Positions 52,759 to 62,741 are shown, numbered from the stretch's first letter. The stretch is DNA of 64,000 nucleotides from SZUA-309 sp965232595 (GCA_965232595.1 OZ246983.1:3844001-3908000); one strand, 5' to 3'. The notes: generated by a model not told the origin, from the sequence alone. A program made the numbers and translations.

Positions 52759-53853
52759 ATGCTCGAATTCCTGTCCGAATATCTGGGCGAAAACGCCTGG
52801 GTGGGGGAAGTGTTTACCGTTGTCCTGGCCACCGCCATCGTCCACTGGCTGGCCCGCCACTTCCTGTCCCGGCTCGCCCGGCAGCTGGAGAAAACTCAGA
52901 ACCTCTACGACGACGCGCTGCTTGATGCAGCCAAGAAGCCGCTCGCCTGGGCGATCTGGCTGGTGGGGATCAGCTGGGCGGCCGAGTCCACCGGCGGGGA
53001 GGCGGCCCAGGCGGAGATCTTCGAGCACGTCGGCGCCATTCGCGAGGTTGGCGTCATCGCGCTGCTGGCCTGGTTCGCCGTGCGCTTCATCGGCTTCGTC
53101 GAGTCCCACATCTCGGATTCGAGCTACCGGGAAAACCCGGCCGATGCCACGACCGCCTCTGCCGTCGGCAAGCTGCTCCGTGCCAGCGTCATCATCACCG
53201 CCGTGCTCATGGCCATGCAGACCCTCGGCTTCAGCATTTCCGGCGTGCTGGCCTTCGGCGGGGTTGGCGGCATCGCCATCGGATTCGCCGCCAGGGACCT
53301 GCTCGCCAACTTCTTCGGCGCGATCATGGTGTTTCTCGATCGGCCGTTCTCGGTCGGCGACTGGATCCGCTCGCCGGACAAGTCCATCGAGGGTACGGTC
53401 GAGGAGATCGGCTGGCGGCTGACGCGAATCCGCACGTTCGATGCCCGGCCCCTTTACGTGCCGAACGCCACCTTCACCTCTATCTCGGTGGAGAACCCGT
53501 CGCGGATGACGAACCGGCGGATCAAGGAAACCATCGGCGTGCGTTACGACGATGTGGGCGCGCTGGAAGCGATCCTCCGCGACGTCAAGGAGATGCTGCA
53601 GAACCACGAGGCCATCGACCAGCGGAGAACGCTGATGGTGAACTTCAACGAGTTCGGCCCCTCGTCCCTGGACTTCTTCATCTACACCTTCACCAAAACC
53701 ACGGTCTGGGCCGAGTATCACGAGATCAAGCAGGACGTGCTGCTGAAGATCGCGGCGATCATCGACAGCCACGGTGCGGAGATCGCCTTTCCGACCCGAA
53801 CGGTTCATCTGGCGCCGGAACCTCCGGAGCCGTCGGCCCTGCCTGCCTCGTGA
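52759..53853 (+). CDS. MscS-family mechanosensitive channel
   Basis: A 364-residue channel. Membrane helices are near 13-35, 62-80, 92-112 and 136-155, then the pore helix with the glycine/alanine pattern SGVLAFGGVGGIAIGFAARDLLANFFG, followed by the beta domain and C-terminal alpha/beta domain. It protects cells from hypo-osmotic shock or modulates membrane tension. It follows the barrel gene by 16 nt and overlaps hpt by 4 nt. Confidence 0.93.
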   Translation: MLEFLSEYLGENAWVGEVFTVVLATAIVHWLARHFLSRLARQLEKTQNLYDDALLDAAKKPLAWAIWLVGISWAAESTGGEAAQAEIFEHVGAIREVGVIALLAWFAVRFIGFVESHISDSSYRENPADATTASAVGKLLRASVIITAVLMAMQTLGFSISGVLAFGGVGGIAIGFAARDLLANFFGAIMVFLDRPFSVGDWIRSPDKSIEGTVEEIGWRLTRIRTFDARPLYVPNATFTSISVENPSRMTNRRIKETIGVRYDDVGALEAILRDVKEMLQNHEAIDQRRTLMVNFNEFGPSSLDFFIYTFTKTTVWAEYHEIKQDVLLKIAAIIDSHGAEIAFPTRTVHLAPEPPEPSALPAS

Positions 53854-54401
53854 CCGCACCGCCGCGCATCGAGCGGGCTTTGGAGACGGCGGAATGTCTG
53901 TACAGCGCCGCCGAGGTGGTGGCCGCCATCGACCGGCTGGCCGTTCGCCTGACCGTCGATCTGGCGGAAGAAAACCCGCTCCTGCTCTGCGTGCTCAACG
54001 GCGCCTTGCCGTTTACCGGCGCGCTGATGCAGCGCCTGCAGTTTCCGCTGACGCTCTCTTACGTGCACGTTGGTCGTTATGGGGATGCCACGGCGGGCGG
54101 TGAGCTCAGCTGGCACGCCCGTCCGCAGGCGCCGCTGGCCGGGCGGCACGTGGTGCTGGTGGACGACATCCTCGACGAGGGGGTGACGCTGGCGGCGCTC
54201 AAGGCCTGGTCTCTGGAACAGGGCGCGATTGCGGTCAGCACGGTGGTGCTGCTGGAGAAAGGCGACGGTGGTCGGGCAACCTTCGCTGCGCTGCCCTGTC
54301 CGGACAGATACGTGTTCGGCTGGGGCATGGACTTCGAAGGCTACTGGCGCAACCTGCCGGCGATCTACGCCCTGAATGCCGAACTGGAAGGAGAGAGCTG
54401 A
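53850..54401 (+). CDS. hpt: Hypoxanthine/guanine phosphoribosyltransferase
   Basis: A 183-residue enzyme converting hypoxanthine or guanine with PRPP to IMP or GMP. The PRPP loop VLVDDILDEGVTL is at about 101-113, with LLCVLNGALPF at the pyrophosphate loop. It starts at GTG overlapping the mscS-family gene and abuts the thioinosine phosphorylase gene directly. Together they form a salvage pair, since the phosphorylase releases hypoxanthine. Confidence 0.93.
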   Translation: MTAPPRIERALETAECLYSAAEVVAAIDRLAVRLTVDLAEENPLLLCVLNGALPFTGALMQRLQFPLTLSYVHVGRYGDATAGGELSWHARPQAPLAGRHVVLVDDILDEGVTLAALKAWSLEQGAIAVSTVVLLEKGDGGRATFAALPCPDRYVFGWGMDFEGYWRNLPAIYALNAELEGES

Positions 54402-55145
54402 GTGGCGAAAGTAGGTCTGATCGTTGGCTCCGGCGCCCTCGCCGGTCATCCGGACTGGGACCTGGGCTGGCAGGAAACCGGTGGCCGGGAAACCTCCTAC
54501 GGCGAGGCGTCGGCGGCGCTGCAGCGCGGCAGCTTCGCCGGCCACGACCTGTTTGCGCTGGCCAGACACGGGCTGCCCCATCGCTACGCGCCGCACGCGG
54601 TGAATTACCGGGCCAACCTGAGCCTGCTGGCGGCTGCAGGGGTGGAGCTGGTGGTGGCCCTGAACACCGTCGGCGGCATCAGCGCTGCGGCGGTCACGGA
54701 AGCGTTGCTGGTGCCGGACCAGATCATCGACTACACCTGGGGTCGGGCGCTGTCTTTTAATGCGGATGACAACGTCCGGCACATCGACTTCTCAGAACCC
54801 TATGACGCGGCTGTACGTGCCGGATTGATAGCGGCGGCTGGGACGGCAGCGCTGGAACTGGTCGAGGGCGGGGTGATGGGCGTCACCCAGGGCCCGCGGC
54901 TCGAGACCGCCGCGGAGATTCAACGCATGGCCCGGGACGGTTGCGACATCGTCGGCATGACCGGCATGCCGGAAGCGGTGCTGGCCAGGGAGCTGGACCT
55001 GCCGCTGGCGTCTCTGGCCATGGTGGTGAACCCCGCTGCTGGCCTTGCCAGCGAAACCATCGACATGGAGGACATCCGTCGCGCGTCCGCTAACGCGATG
55101 GCCAGTGCAGCGCGCCTAGTCCGCGCCTTCCTCGAGGGTATTTAG
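54402..55145 (+). CDS. S-methyl-5'-thioinosine phosphorylase (MTAP family)
   Basis: A 247-residue purine nucleoside phosphorylase of the MTA phosphorylase family, with ALNTVGGIS, GVMGVTQGPRLETAAEI and DIVGMTGMPEAVLARE segments. MTAP has Asn/Asp and Ala in the base pocket; the neighbouring hpt and the gene order recall the Pseudomonas enzyme that splits methylthioinosine to hypoxanthine. The exact substrate needs the base-specificity residues compared. It starts at GTG 54402. Its last 30 nt overlap csiV. Confidence 0.88.
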   Translation: MAKVGLIVGSGALAGHPDWDLGWQETGGRETSYGEASAALQRGSFAGHDLFALARHGLPHRYAPHAVNYRANLSLLAAAGVELVVALNTVGGISAAAVTEALLVPDQIIDYTWGRALSFNADDNVRHIDFSEPYDAAVRAGLIAAAGTAALELVEGGVMGVTQGPRLETAAEIQRMARDGCDIVGMTGMPEAVLARELDLPLASLAMVVNPAAGLASETIDMEDIRRASANAMASAARLVRAFLEGI

Positions 55146-56168
55146 GGCATCGAGCTCTTCGAGCAGTGCTTCCGGAACCGTGACCGGATCGATGCGGACC
55201 ACCAGACCGAGCTTCGGATGATCCAGGTAGTGCAACTCCTCCGAGCGCATGCGCCGGCTTTCCGTCAGCTGCATGTAGCCGGCGCCATCAGCTGTCGGAT
55301 CCGCTGCCAGCAGCAGGCTCTGACCGGCGTCGTTCATGACTGCCTCGGCAGGGGCCAGGCCGAGACCGGGGCCCTGAAAAAACAGATCGGCTTTGAAGTG
55401 CAGATAGCGTCCGAGGGTGACGCCAACCGTGCCGACCAACTCATGATCGGACGGCACCGCAGCGAGCGGTAGGCCGCCCGTCACCAGCACCGGATCCGGT
55501 TCCTCCCGCGGCGGCACGGCCTGCAGCCAGCGGCCGTGAAAGAGAATGCGGCCGAGCCCACGTCGTGCTATCCGGTCAGCCTCCCGCTGCAGGCGCAGAT
55601 CCTCAGCCGGCAGCCAGCGCTGGCTGCGATCCTCGAGCGTCCGCTCGAACTCGGCCACTTTGGCCAGGAAGTCCAGGTGCGGATCGGCTTCCAGAATGGG
55701 TTCGATCTGTGGCAAGGGCAGGGGGCTCCGGTCATCCAGCGGGGTGCCGGTCGATTCGAGCGCGGCGGGAACTTCGGCTGCATCGCGCTCGGCCGAGCCC
55801 AGGTCGCCGAACGCATCCGGCAGTGCCGGCAGCAGCTCGTAGGTCAGGGTAGGGAACGTCAGGCAGGCCCGCGTCAGCGGGTCCAGCGGGGACGTCCACA
55901 ACGCATCGGCGGTCAGGCGCTGGGTGCGCAGGTTGCTGGGCAGCGCCCGGGGCCGGTCCAGGGTGAGGATTTCTTCCGTCCCAAAATCGACCACCTGGGG
56001 CCGTTCGAAGACGAAGAATTCCACCTCGTAGTAGCGGGCCGAGAAGTAGGCATCGAGCTCGGCCGGATCGGCGCTGGCAGCCTCGGCCGGTTCCGGCAGC
56101 GCCGCGGCCAACCAACACCCGCCGAGCGCCAGCCATAGCGCTGTGGTCCTGACTGCTTTCGGGATCAT
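55116..56168 (-). CDS. csiV: CsiV-like periplasmic protein
   Basis: A 350-residue secreted protein with a signal peptide (about 1-30) and the opening YYEVEFFVFERPQV typical of CsiV. In Vibrio CsiV is an outer-membrane-linked partner of the LpoB/PBP system for peptidoglycan synthesis; the link here is by family resemblance. It starts inside the mfd stop (4-nt overlap), so it is translationally coupled to mfd, an arrangement I recall from Pseudomonas. Confidence 0.85.
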   Translation of the reverse strand: MIPKAVRTTALWLALGGCWLAAALPEPAEAASADPAELDAYFSARYYEVEFFVFERPQVVDFGTEEILTLDRPRALPSNLRTQRLTADALWTSPLDPLTRACLTFPTLTYELLPALPDAFGDLGSAERDAAEVPAALESTGTPLDDRSPLPLPQIEPILEADPHLDFLAKVAEFERTLEDRSQRWLPAEDLRLQREADRIARRGLGRILFHGRWLQAVPPREEPDPVLVTGGLPLAAVPSDHELVGTVGVTLGRYLHFKADLFFQGPGLGLAPAEAVMNDAGQSLLLAADPTADGAGYMQLTESRRMRSEELHYLDHPKLGLVVRIDPVTVPEALLEELDALNTLEEGAD

Positions 56169-59100
56169 GCGGTGGCCCGGTCGGCTTCCTTATTGGTGTC
56201 GTCGAGGCGGTCGAGAAGGCCGTAAGCGTACTCGATACGCTGCTCGAAATCTTCGAGCTTCCTGGTCACGCGCAGGGTTGTCCCACCCTCCAGGCGGTAG
56301 GTGCTGGGCTCCGCCTGGACGAGGCGGATGATGGTGATCGGCTCGACGCTGGTTTCCGGAGAGAACTCCAGCCGCCCGCCGTTGCTGCCCAGATCGAGGC
56401 GGGTGATGCCGAGCGGCTGCGCGCGCAGCTTCAGCGTCGTCACCTTGAACAGGTGCTTCAGCGGTTCGGGCGGCAAACCGAATCGGTCTACGAACTCGGC
56501 GTACAGATCATCCAGCTCCTCGGCTCTGGCCGCGTTGGCGATCCGCTTGTAAAGAATCAGGCGGCTGTGGATGTCCGGCAGGTAGTCCTCCGGGATCAGT
56601 GTCGAGGTGTGCAGGTTCACCTCCTGGCTGATCGGCTCCAGCGGCGCGTCCAGGTTTGGCGTTTTGCCGTCCTGAATCGCCTTCACCGCCCGGTCCAGCA
56701 TGTCCATGTAGAGGGAGAAGCCGATCGACTCGATCTGCCCGGACTGGTCCTCGCCGAGCAGCTCGCCGGCCCCGCGGATCTCCATGTCGTGGGTGGCCAG
56801 GGTGAAGCCGACGCCTAGCTCGCCGGCCGCTTCGATGGCATCGAGCCGCTTCAGGGCGTCCTTGGTCATCGCCTTGGGATGCGGGGTCAGCAGATAGGCG
56901 TAAGCCTGGCGGGTGGAGCGGCCGACCCGGCCGCGCAGCTGATGCAGCTGGGCGAGGCCGAACTTGTCGGCCCGCTCAATGATGATGGTGTTGGCGTTCG
57001 GGATGTCGATACCGGTCTCGATGATGGTGGTGCAGACCAGCAGGTTCAGCTGACGGTGATAGAAATCGTTCATCACCTGTTCCAGCTCCCGTTTGCGCAT
57101 CTGCCCGTGGCCGATACCGATGCGCGCTTCCGGGATCATCTCGGCAAGCTCGTGGGCCGTCTGATCGATGGTGCGAACCTCGTTGTGCAGGTAGAACACC
57201 TGCCCGCCACGCATCAACTCGCGGGTGATTGCCTCTTTGATGACGTGGCTGCGCTTTTCCTGAACGAAGGTGTTGATGGTGAGCCGCTTCGCCGGCGGTG
57301 TGGCGATGATGGAGAGATCGCGGATCCCGTTCATCGCCATGTTGAGCGTGCGCGGGATCGGCGTGGCGGTCAGGGTCAGCACGTCCACCTCGGCCCGCAG
57401 CGAGCGCAGCCGTTCTTTCTGTCGTACCCCGAAGCGGTGCTCCTCGTCGATGATGATCAGGCCGAGGTCCTTGAAGCGGATGGCTGGGTTGAGCAGCTTG
57501 TGAGTGCCGATGACGATGTCGGCCTTACCGCTGGCCAGCCGGTTGCCGATCGCTTCCACCTCGCCGTCTGAACGCATGCGCGAGACGGCCTCGATCTGCA
57601 CCGGCCAGTCCGCGAAGCGGTCGCGAAAGGTCTCGAAGTGCTGCTGGGCGAGCAGGGTGGTGGGGACCAGCACGGCCACCTGCTTGCCGCTTGCCACCGC
57701 CAGAAACGCCGCTCGCATCGCCACCTCGGTTTTGCCGAAGCCGACATCGCCGCAGATGAGGCGGTCGGTGGAGCGGGTCGAGCAGAGATCGGCGATCACC
57801 TCGTCGATCGCCTTCTGCTGATCGGGCGTGACTTCGAACGGGAACTGCTCCGCGAAGCGCTGGTAGTCTTCGGTGGGATCGCTGAACGCGAAGCGGGCGG
57901 CGGTTTCACGACGGGCGTAGATGTTCAGCAGCTCGGCCGCCACGTCGAAGACCTTTGCCTGGGCTCTGCGCTTGGCTTTCTCCCACTGGTCGGAGCCGAG
58001 TCGGTGCAGGGGCGCGTGCTCGCTGTCGGCGCCGGAGTAGCGGCTGATCAGGTGCAGCGAGGTGACGGGAACGTAGAGCTTGGCCTCGTCCGCGTAAGTC
58101 AGGGTGAGAAACTCGTTCGGGCTGCCGTCGATCTCAAGGGTGCTGAGCCCGGTGTAGCGACCGATGCCGTGCTCGATGTGCACCACCGGCTCGCCGATGT
58201 GCAGCTCGGTCAGGTTTCTGATGATCTGCTCGGGATCCATGACCCGGGCTGCGCGGGCTTTGCGCTCCGCCACCTGATGGCCGAAGACCTGGTTCTCGGT
58301 GACGATGATCAGGTCGTCGAGCCAGAGCCCCTGTTCCAGCGGCGCGATGGCCAACCCGCGCGCTGCTCCGGATGCTCGGAACGTCGCCAGGTCGGCAACT
58401 TCCACCGGCCGCAGCTCGGCCCGGCTCAGATACTCGTGAAACACTTCGCGCCGGCCGGCCGTATCGGCGATGAACAGAACGGGCCTCGTAACCCCGTCCG
58501 CACCTGGATCGAGGAAGGCCCGCAGTGCTTCCGCGGGATCCTTCGCCCGCGGTCTGGCGGTGAGCTCGGGCAGCTGGCGGCTGGCGAAATCGATGCCGTG
58601 TTTGCCGTCTCTGACCAGATCCACCAGCGCCACCTGCTTGAGCGCCGCGCCCAGCTCTTCCTCACGCAGATAGAGCTCCGCCGGCGGCAGGATCGGGCGC
58701 TCCACGTCGTGGCGCAGGCTTTCGTAGCGGTTGTCGATCTCCTCCAGGTGGCTTCGCGCGCCGCTCAGCAGATCCGCGTCGGCGACCAGCAGGGCGTTAT
58801 CCGGAAGGTAGTCGAACAGGTTTGCCAGCTCGCTGAAAAACAGCGGCAGGTAGTACTCCACGCCGTTGGGCGCGATGCCCTGGCTGACGTCCTGATAAAC
58901 GCTGCAGCGACGCACGTCGACGTTGAAGGTGTTGTGCCAGCTGTCGCGGAATCGGGAGATCGCGGGCCCGTCCAGCGGAAACTCCTTGGCCGGCAGCAGC
59001 TCGAAACGCTCGATGCGTTCGAGTGTGCGCTGGGTGTCCGGATCGAAGGTGCGCAGGCTTTCTATCTCGTCATCCATGAGGTCGATGCGCAACGGCGCTT

Positions 59101-59704
59101 CGCTGCCCATGGGGAAGATGTCCATCAGGGCGCCGCGGACGGCAAACTCGCCGCGAGCGGTCACGGTTTCCACGGCCAGGTAGCCGGCGGCCTCCAGTGC
59201 CCGCCGCTCATCGTGCATCTCGAAGGTGGCGCCGACTTTGAGCTCCATGGTGAAGCCCTCCACGTACGACCGCGGCGGCAGGCGCGACAGCAGGGTCTGC
59301 AGCGTGATCACCAGGTGCCGTGCGCCGGCCGACTGGCGCGGCAGGCGGTACAGGGTATGCAATCGTTCGGAGGTGATGTCTTCGTGTGGCGAGAAGGCGT
59401 CGTAGGCGAGGGTTTCCCAATCGGGGAAGTAAAGGGTTTCCAGGTCGGGGGCCGCGAAGGCCAGCTCGTTCACCCAGCGCTGGGCGCTGGCCGAGTCGGC
59501 AGCAACGATCAGGCTCAGGTTACCCCTCGCTCTGGTGGCGGCAGCCACGGCGATGGCGGCGGCGCTGCCGTGCAGAGAGCGCCAGCTGACGCGCTGCCCC
59601 GTGCCCGGCGCGGCTGGCGGGGCAAACGGTGAAGGCGCTGACGAGCTGATGCCGCCGGCCGAGCTTACTGGATCGTCGGACATGAATGAGGGTTGGTGGT
59701 GCAA
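56165..59704 (-). CDS. mfd: Transcription-repair coupling factor
   Basis: A 1179-residue Mfd that removes stalled RNA polymerase and recruits UvrA. It has UvrB-homology domains at the N terminus, the RNA-polymerase-interaction domain near 500-570, helicase motifs GDVGFGKT (about 650) and DEEHRFG (about 755), and the TRG/C-terminal region. Length is normal. The N terminus begins with about 30 low-complexity residues; ATG 59683 is an alternative start. It is divergent from the retropepsin-like gene. Confidence 0.97.
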   Translation of the reverse strand: MHHQPSFMSDDPVSSAGGISSSAPSPFAPPAAPGTGQRVSWRSLHGSAAAIAVAAATRARGNLSLIVAADSASAQRWVNELAFAAPDLETLYFPDWETLAYDAFSPHEDITSERLHTLYRLPRQSAGARHLVITLQTLLSRLPPRSYVEGFTMELKVGATFEMHDERRALEAAGYLAVETVTARGEFAVRGALMDIFPMGSEAPLRIDLMDDEIESLRTFDPDTQRTLERIERFELLPAKEFPLDGPAISRFRDSWHNTFNVDVRRCSVYQDVSQGIAPNGVEYYLPLFFSELANLFDYLPDNALLVADADLLSGARSHLEEIDNRYESLRHDVERPILPPAELYLREEELGAALKQVALVDLVRDGKHGIDFASRQLPELTARPRAKDPAEALRAFLDPGADGVTRPVLFIADTAGRREVFHEYLSRAELRPVEVADLATFRASGAARGLAIAPLEQGLWLDDLIIVTENQVFGHQVAERKARAARVMDPEQIIRNLTELHIGEPVVHIEHGIGRYTGLSTLEIDGSPNEFLTLTYADEAKLYVPVTSLHLISRYSGADSEHAPLHRLGSDQWEKAKRRAQAKVFDVAAELLNIYARRETAARFAFSDPTEDYQRFAEQFPFEVTPDQQKAIDEVIADLCSTRSTDRLICGDVGFGKTEVAMRAAFLAVASGKQVAVLVPTTLLAQQHFETFRDRFADWPVQIEAVSRMRSDGEVEAIGNRLASGKADIVIGTHKLLNPAIRFKDLGLIIIDEEHRFGVRQKERLRSLRAEVDVLTLTATPIPRTLNMAMNGIRDLSIIATPPAKRLTINTFVQEKRSHVIKEAITRELMRGGQVFYLHNEVRTIDQTAHELAEMIPEARIGIGHGQMRKRELEQVMNDFYHRQLNLLVCTTIIETGIDIPNANTIIIERADKFGLAQLHQLRGRVGRSTRQAYAYLLTPHPKAMTKDALKRLDAIEAAGELGVGFTLATHDMEIRGAGELLGEDQSGQIESIGFSLYMDMLDRAVKAIQDGKTPNLDAPLEPISQEVNLHTSTLIPEDYLPDIHSRLILYKRIANAARAEELDDLYAEFVDRFGLPPEPLKHLFKVTTLKLRAQPLGITRLDLGSNGGRLEFSPETSVEPITIIRLVQAEPSTYRLEGGTTLRVTRKLEDFEQRIEYAYGLLDRLDDTNKEADRATA

Positions 59705-59727
59705 GAAGGGCTGCTATTCTACCGCCC

Positions 59728-60759
59728 GTGAGACGAACTGCCATCATCGCTGCCTGGCTGGCTTCTCTGCTTGCCGCGTATCTGGCCGGTCGGGCGGGCC
59801 TCCAGGCACCGACAGCGGCGGCGCCTGCGGTGGACGCGGCGAGCCAGCCTGCAGGGGCGGTATCGGTGCCGTCCGCCGGACCGGAGGTTAGCGGCGACAT
59901 CGAGGACGCGGTGGCACAGGCAGAAGCGCTGATTCGGGACGGTCGGCCGCACGAAGCGCTGGCCGTTCTCGTCAGGTACCTGGAGAGCACGCACGCGGAG
60001 ACCAGCGAGCGGCACAGCCAGGCGCTGTTTCTGCTCTCCGATCTGCGGCAGATGACCGGCGAAGTCGAGTTGGCGTTGCTGCCGCTGTTCGAGGTGCTCC
60101 GTTACCCGCCCTCGGAGGCCACCGCTGATCGAGCCCGCAAACGGCTCAGCTTGCTGATCAACGCCAGGGAGCAGCAGCTGATCAATGCCGGAGACCTGAT
60201 CGGGCTGGTTGGTTACTTTGAGTTTCTGGTCAGCGAAGAGCCTGGCTTCGATGGCCACCGGTTGAAGCTCGCCCGCTGGCTGCTGAAGAGCGGCGAGGTG
60301 GACGCGGCAGCTCGGGTAGCGCGGGAAACCGGGTTGGTTGGCGTCGACCAGGCTGAGATCGACGCGCTGCTGGGGGAAATTGAGCTGGCTCGCACCGCCT
60401 TGCCGGTGGAACGGGAAGCCGGCGCCATGTACACGGCGGCGACGGCCCAGGGTGGCAGGCAATCGGGCGAGTTCCGCTTCCTGATCGACACCGGCGCAAC
60501 CATGAGCGGGCTGGCTGAAGCCAGCCTTGTCTCGCTTGGGGCAAGCCTGGTCGAGCGGGGTATTCGCGTGCAGACGGCCAACGGTGTGGTTGAGTTGCCC
60601 GTTTACCGGCTGCAGGAGCTCAAGGTGGGGGCGCTGGTCCTCGAAGACATGCCGGTTCTCGGATTTGCTGATCTGCCGCGTGGTGCGGATGGCATCCTCG
60701 GCATGGACGTGCTGTCCAGGCTCGGCGGATCGCTGGCGGGGGCTGTTGGCAGGCCCTGA
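59728..60759 (+). CDS. Retropepsin-like aspartic protease (clan AA)
   Basis: A 343-residue protein. One N-terminal membrane helix or signal (about 3-20) is followed by a TPR-like helical region (about 55-225) and a C-terminal retropepsin domain with D254-T-G-A and GILGMDVLSRLGG near the end. Such proteins work as dimers, since each subunit gives one catalytic Asp. The start is GTG 59728; the earlier in-frame ATG 59686 lies inside the mfd start. Substrate unknown. Confidence 0.85.
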   Translation: MRRTAIIAAWLASLLAAYLAGRAGLQAPTAAAPAVDAASQPAGAVSVPSAGPEVSGDIEDAVAQAEALIRDGRPHEALAVLVRYLESTHAETSERHSQALFLLSDLRQMTGEVELALLPLFEVLRYPPSEATADRARKRLSLLINAREQQLINAGDLIGLVGYFEFLVSEEPGFDGHRLKLARWLLKSGEVDAAARVARETGLVGVDQAEIDALLGEIELARTALPVEREAGAMYTAATAQGGRQSGEFRFLIDTGATMSGLAEASLVSLGASLVERGIRVQTANGVVELPVYRLQELKVGALVLEDMPVLGFADLPRGADGILGMDVLSRLGGSLAGAVGRP

Positions 60760-60880
60760 AAAGCGCGTTAAAGTCATATAGTTATGCCGGCGAGGGCCGC
60801 TCAGAGCCCCGCAGCATGCAGGATTTGGCCCCCAGAGGAGAGGGCTGTAACGGAGAGTACGTGCCTGCAACGAGCAGCTG

Positions 60881-60909
60881 AAGCGCATCGGCCCAGCGTC
60901 GATGCGCTT
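60881..60909 (+). promoter_or_regulatory. 10-bp inverted repeat in the leader of the oxidoreductase operon
   Basis: AAGCGCATCG and CGATGCGCTT form a perfect 10-bp stem around GCCCAGCGT, 47 nt before the FAD-subunit start (60957). One T follows, then CGCG, so it is a poor terminator. A leader hairpin or a dyad operator is possible. The remaining 60760-60880 DNA shows no gene I can support. Confidence 0.5.
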
Positions 60910-60956
60910 TCGCGTGTGCATTCGTTGAGCAGTTGTGAGCAGGTTAAAGAGAGCGC

Positions 60957-62741
60957 ATGAAAGCCACCAACATTTTCGATCCGAATTACTTCCATAAGGT
61001 CGTCGACTGTCAGTGGGCGTGCCCGGCGCACACGCCGGTGCCGGAATACATCCGGCTGATCGCGCAGAAACGCTACACCGAAGCCTACATGTTGAACTGG
61101 GACTCGAACGTATTCCCGGGCATTCTCGGCCGCACCTGCGACCGGCCCTGTGAGCCGGCCTGCCGACGGGTGCGCACGGAAGAGAAGCCGGTGGCCATCT
61201 GCCGCTTGAAGCGGGTAGCCGCCGACCACAAAGACGAAGACATCAGCGCCTACATGCCGAAGGTGCCGAGCCTGAAAAACGGCAAGAAGATCGCGCTGAT
61301 CGGCGCCGGGCCGGCCTCCCTGGCGGTTGCCCGGGATCTGCTGCCGCACGGCTACGAGGTGCATCTCTTTGAGAAGGACCCGGCAGGCGGCGGCATGATG
61401 CGCTCGCAGATTCCCTCCTTCCGGTTGCCCATCGAGGTGCTGGAGGAAGAGGTGGATCGGATCCTCGACATGGGTGTGGTGACCCACTTCGATCACGAGA
61501 TCACCAGCATGAAGTCCTTTCTCGAGCAAGACTTCGACGCCGTCTTCGTCGGCACCGGCGCGCCTCGCGGCCGCGACCTGGAACTGCCCGGACGGCAGGA
61601 GACGGACGCGCACATCTCCATCGGCATCGACTGGCTGAGCTCGGTCGCTTTCGGCCACACCAGCAAGATAGAGGGCAAGGTCATCGTCATGGGCGGTGGC
61701 AACACGGCCATGGACTGCTGCCGAACCGCCAAGCGGATGGGTGCAACGGAAGTTTCGGTGGTGGTGCGCTCCGCGTTCGAGGTGATGAAAGCCTCGGACT
61801 GGGAAAAGGAAGATGCCATGGCCGAAGGCATTCCCATCATCAACAACCGGCCGCCGAAGGAGTTCGTGCACGAGAACGGCAAGCTCAAGGGCGTGGTTTT
61901 CGAGTGCGTGAAGCCGGTCGAGGAGAACGGCCGTCTGAAGTACGTACCCAGCGGCGAGCCGGACGTGTTCATGGAGTGTGACCACATACTCATGGCGATC
62001 GGCCAGGAGAACCACTGCCCCTGGATCGAGCGCGACGTCGGCATCGAGTTCGACAAGTGGGATTGCCCGGTGCTCGACGAGGACACCCTGCAGTCGTCGA
62101 ACCCGAAGATCTTCTTCGGCGGCGACGCGGCGCTCGGGCCCGAGAACATCATCTGGGCTTCGGCCCACGCTCACAAAGCGGCGATCTCCATCCACCTTTA
62201 CTGTCAGGGCAAAGATCTGAAAGCCGATCGGCCGCCGGAAGGGGTGAACCTGGTCAGCCAGAAGATGGGCGTGCACGAGTGGAGCTACGACAGCGAGCAC
62301 GATCCGGCCGAGCGCTACCTGGTGCCGCACGTCGAGCTGAAGAAAGCCCTCTCGGATCGGAAGATCGAGGTGGAGCTCGGCTTCGACGAGGCGCTCGGCG
62401 AGAAGGAAGCCCAGCGTTGCCTGAATTGTGATGTCCAGACCGTGTTTGCCGAGAAGCTCTGCATCGAGTGTGACGCCTGCGTCGACATATGCCCGATGGA
62501 TTGCATCACCTTCATCGACAACGCCGAAGAGGAAGCGCTGCGCACCCGGCTGACCGCACCTGCGGGCAACCTCGAGCAGGATCTGTACGTGTCCGAGGAG
62601 CTGAACACCGGCAGGGTGATGGTGAAGGACGAGGACGTTTGCGTGCACTGCGGTCTGTGCGCCGAGCGCTGTCCGACCAACGCCTGGGACATGCAGAAGT
62701 CCGTATTTCATATTCCCCAACTGGGTTCCTACGCAGAATGA
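60957..62741 (+). CDS. GltD-like FAD oxidoreductase with C-terminal 2[4Fe-4S] ferredoxin domain
   Basis: A 594-residue electron-transfer subunit. N-terminal cysteines (CQWACPAH; CDRPCEPACRR) bind Fe-S clusters as in the glutamate synthase small subunit; then come FAD site GAGPASLAVARDL (about 119-131), NAD(P) site GGGNTAMDCC (about 244-253) and a C-terminal bacterial ferredoxin domain with CIECDACVDIC and CVHCGLCAERC. Its stop overlaps the 2-oxoacid oxidoreductase start by 4 nt. So it probably shuttles electrons between that enzyme and NAD(P)H. Confidence 0.92.
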   Translation: MKATNIFDPNYFHKVVDCQWACPAHTPVPEYIRLIAQKRYTEAYMLNWDSNVFPGILGRTCDRPCEPACRRVRTEEKPVAICRLKRVAADHKDEDISAYMPKVPSLKNGKKIALIGAGPASLAVARDLLPHGYEVHLFEKDPAGGGMMRSQIPSFRLPIEVLEEEVDRILDMGVVTHFDHEITSMKSFLEQDFDAVFVGTGAPRGRDLELPGRQETDAHISIGIDWLSSVAFGHTSKIEGKVIVMGGGNTAMDCCRTAKRMGATEVSVVVRSAFEVMKASDWEKEDAMAEGIPIINNRPPKEFVHENGKLKGVVFECVKPVEENGRLKYVPSGEPDVFMECDHILMAIGQENHCPWIERDVGIEFDKWDCPVLDEDTLQSSNPKIFFGGDAALGPENIIWASAHAHKAAISIHLYCQGKDLKADRPPEGVNLVSQKMGVHEWSYDSEHDPAERYLVPHVELKKALSDRKIEVELGFDEALGEKEAQRCLNCDVQTVFAEKLCIECDACVDICPMDCITFIDNAEEEALRTRLTAPAGNLEQDLYVSEELNTGRVMVKDEDVCVHCGLCAERCPTNAWDMQKSVFHIPQLGSYAE

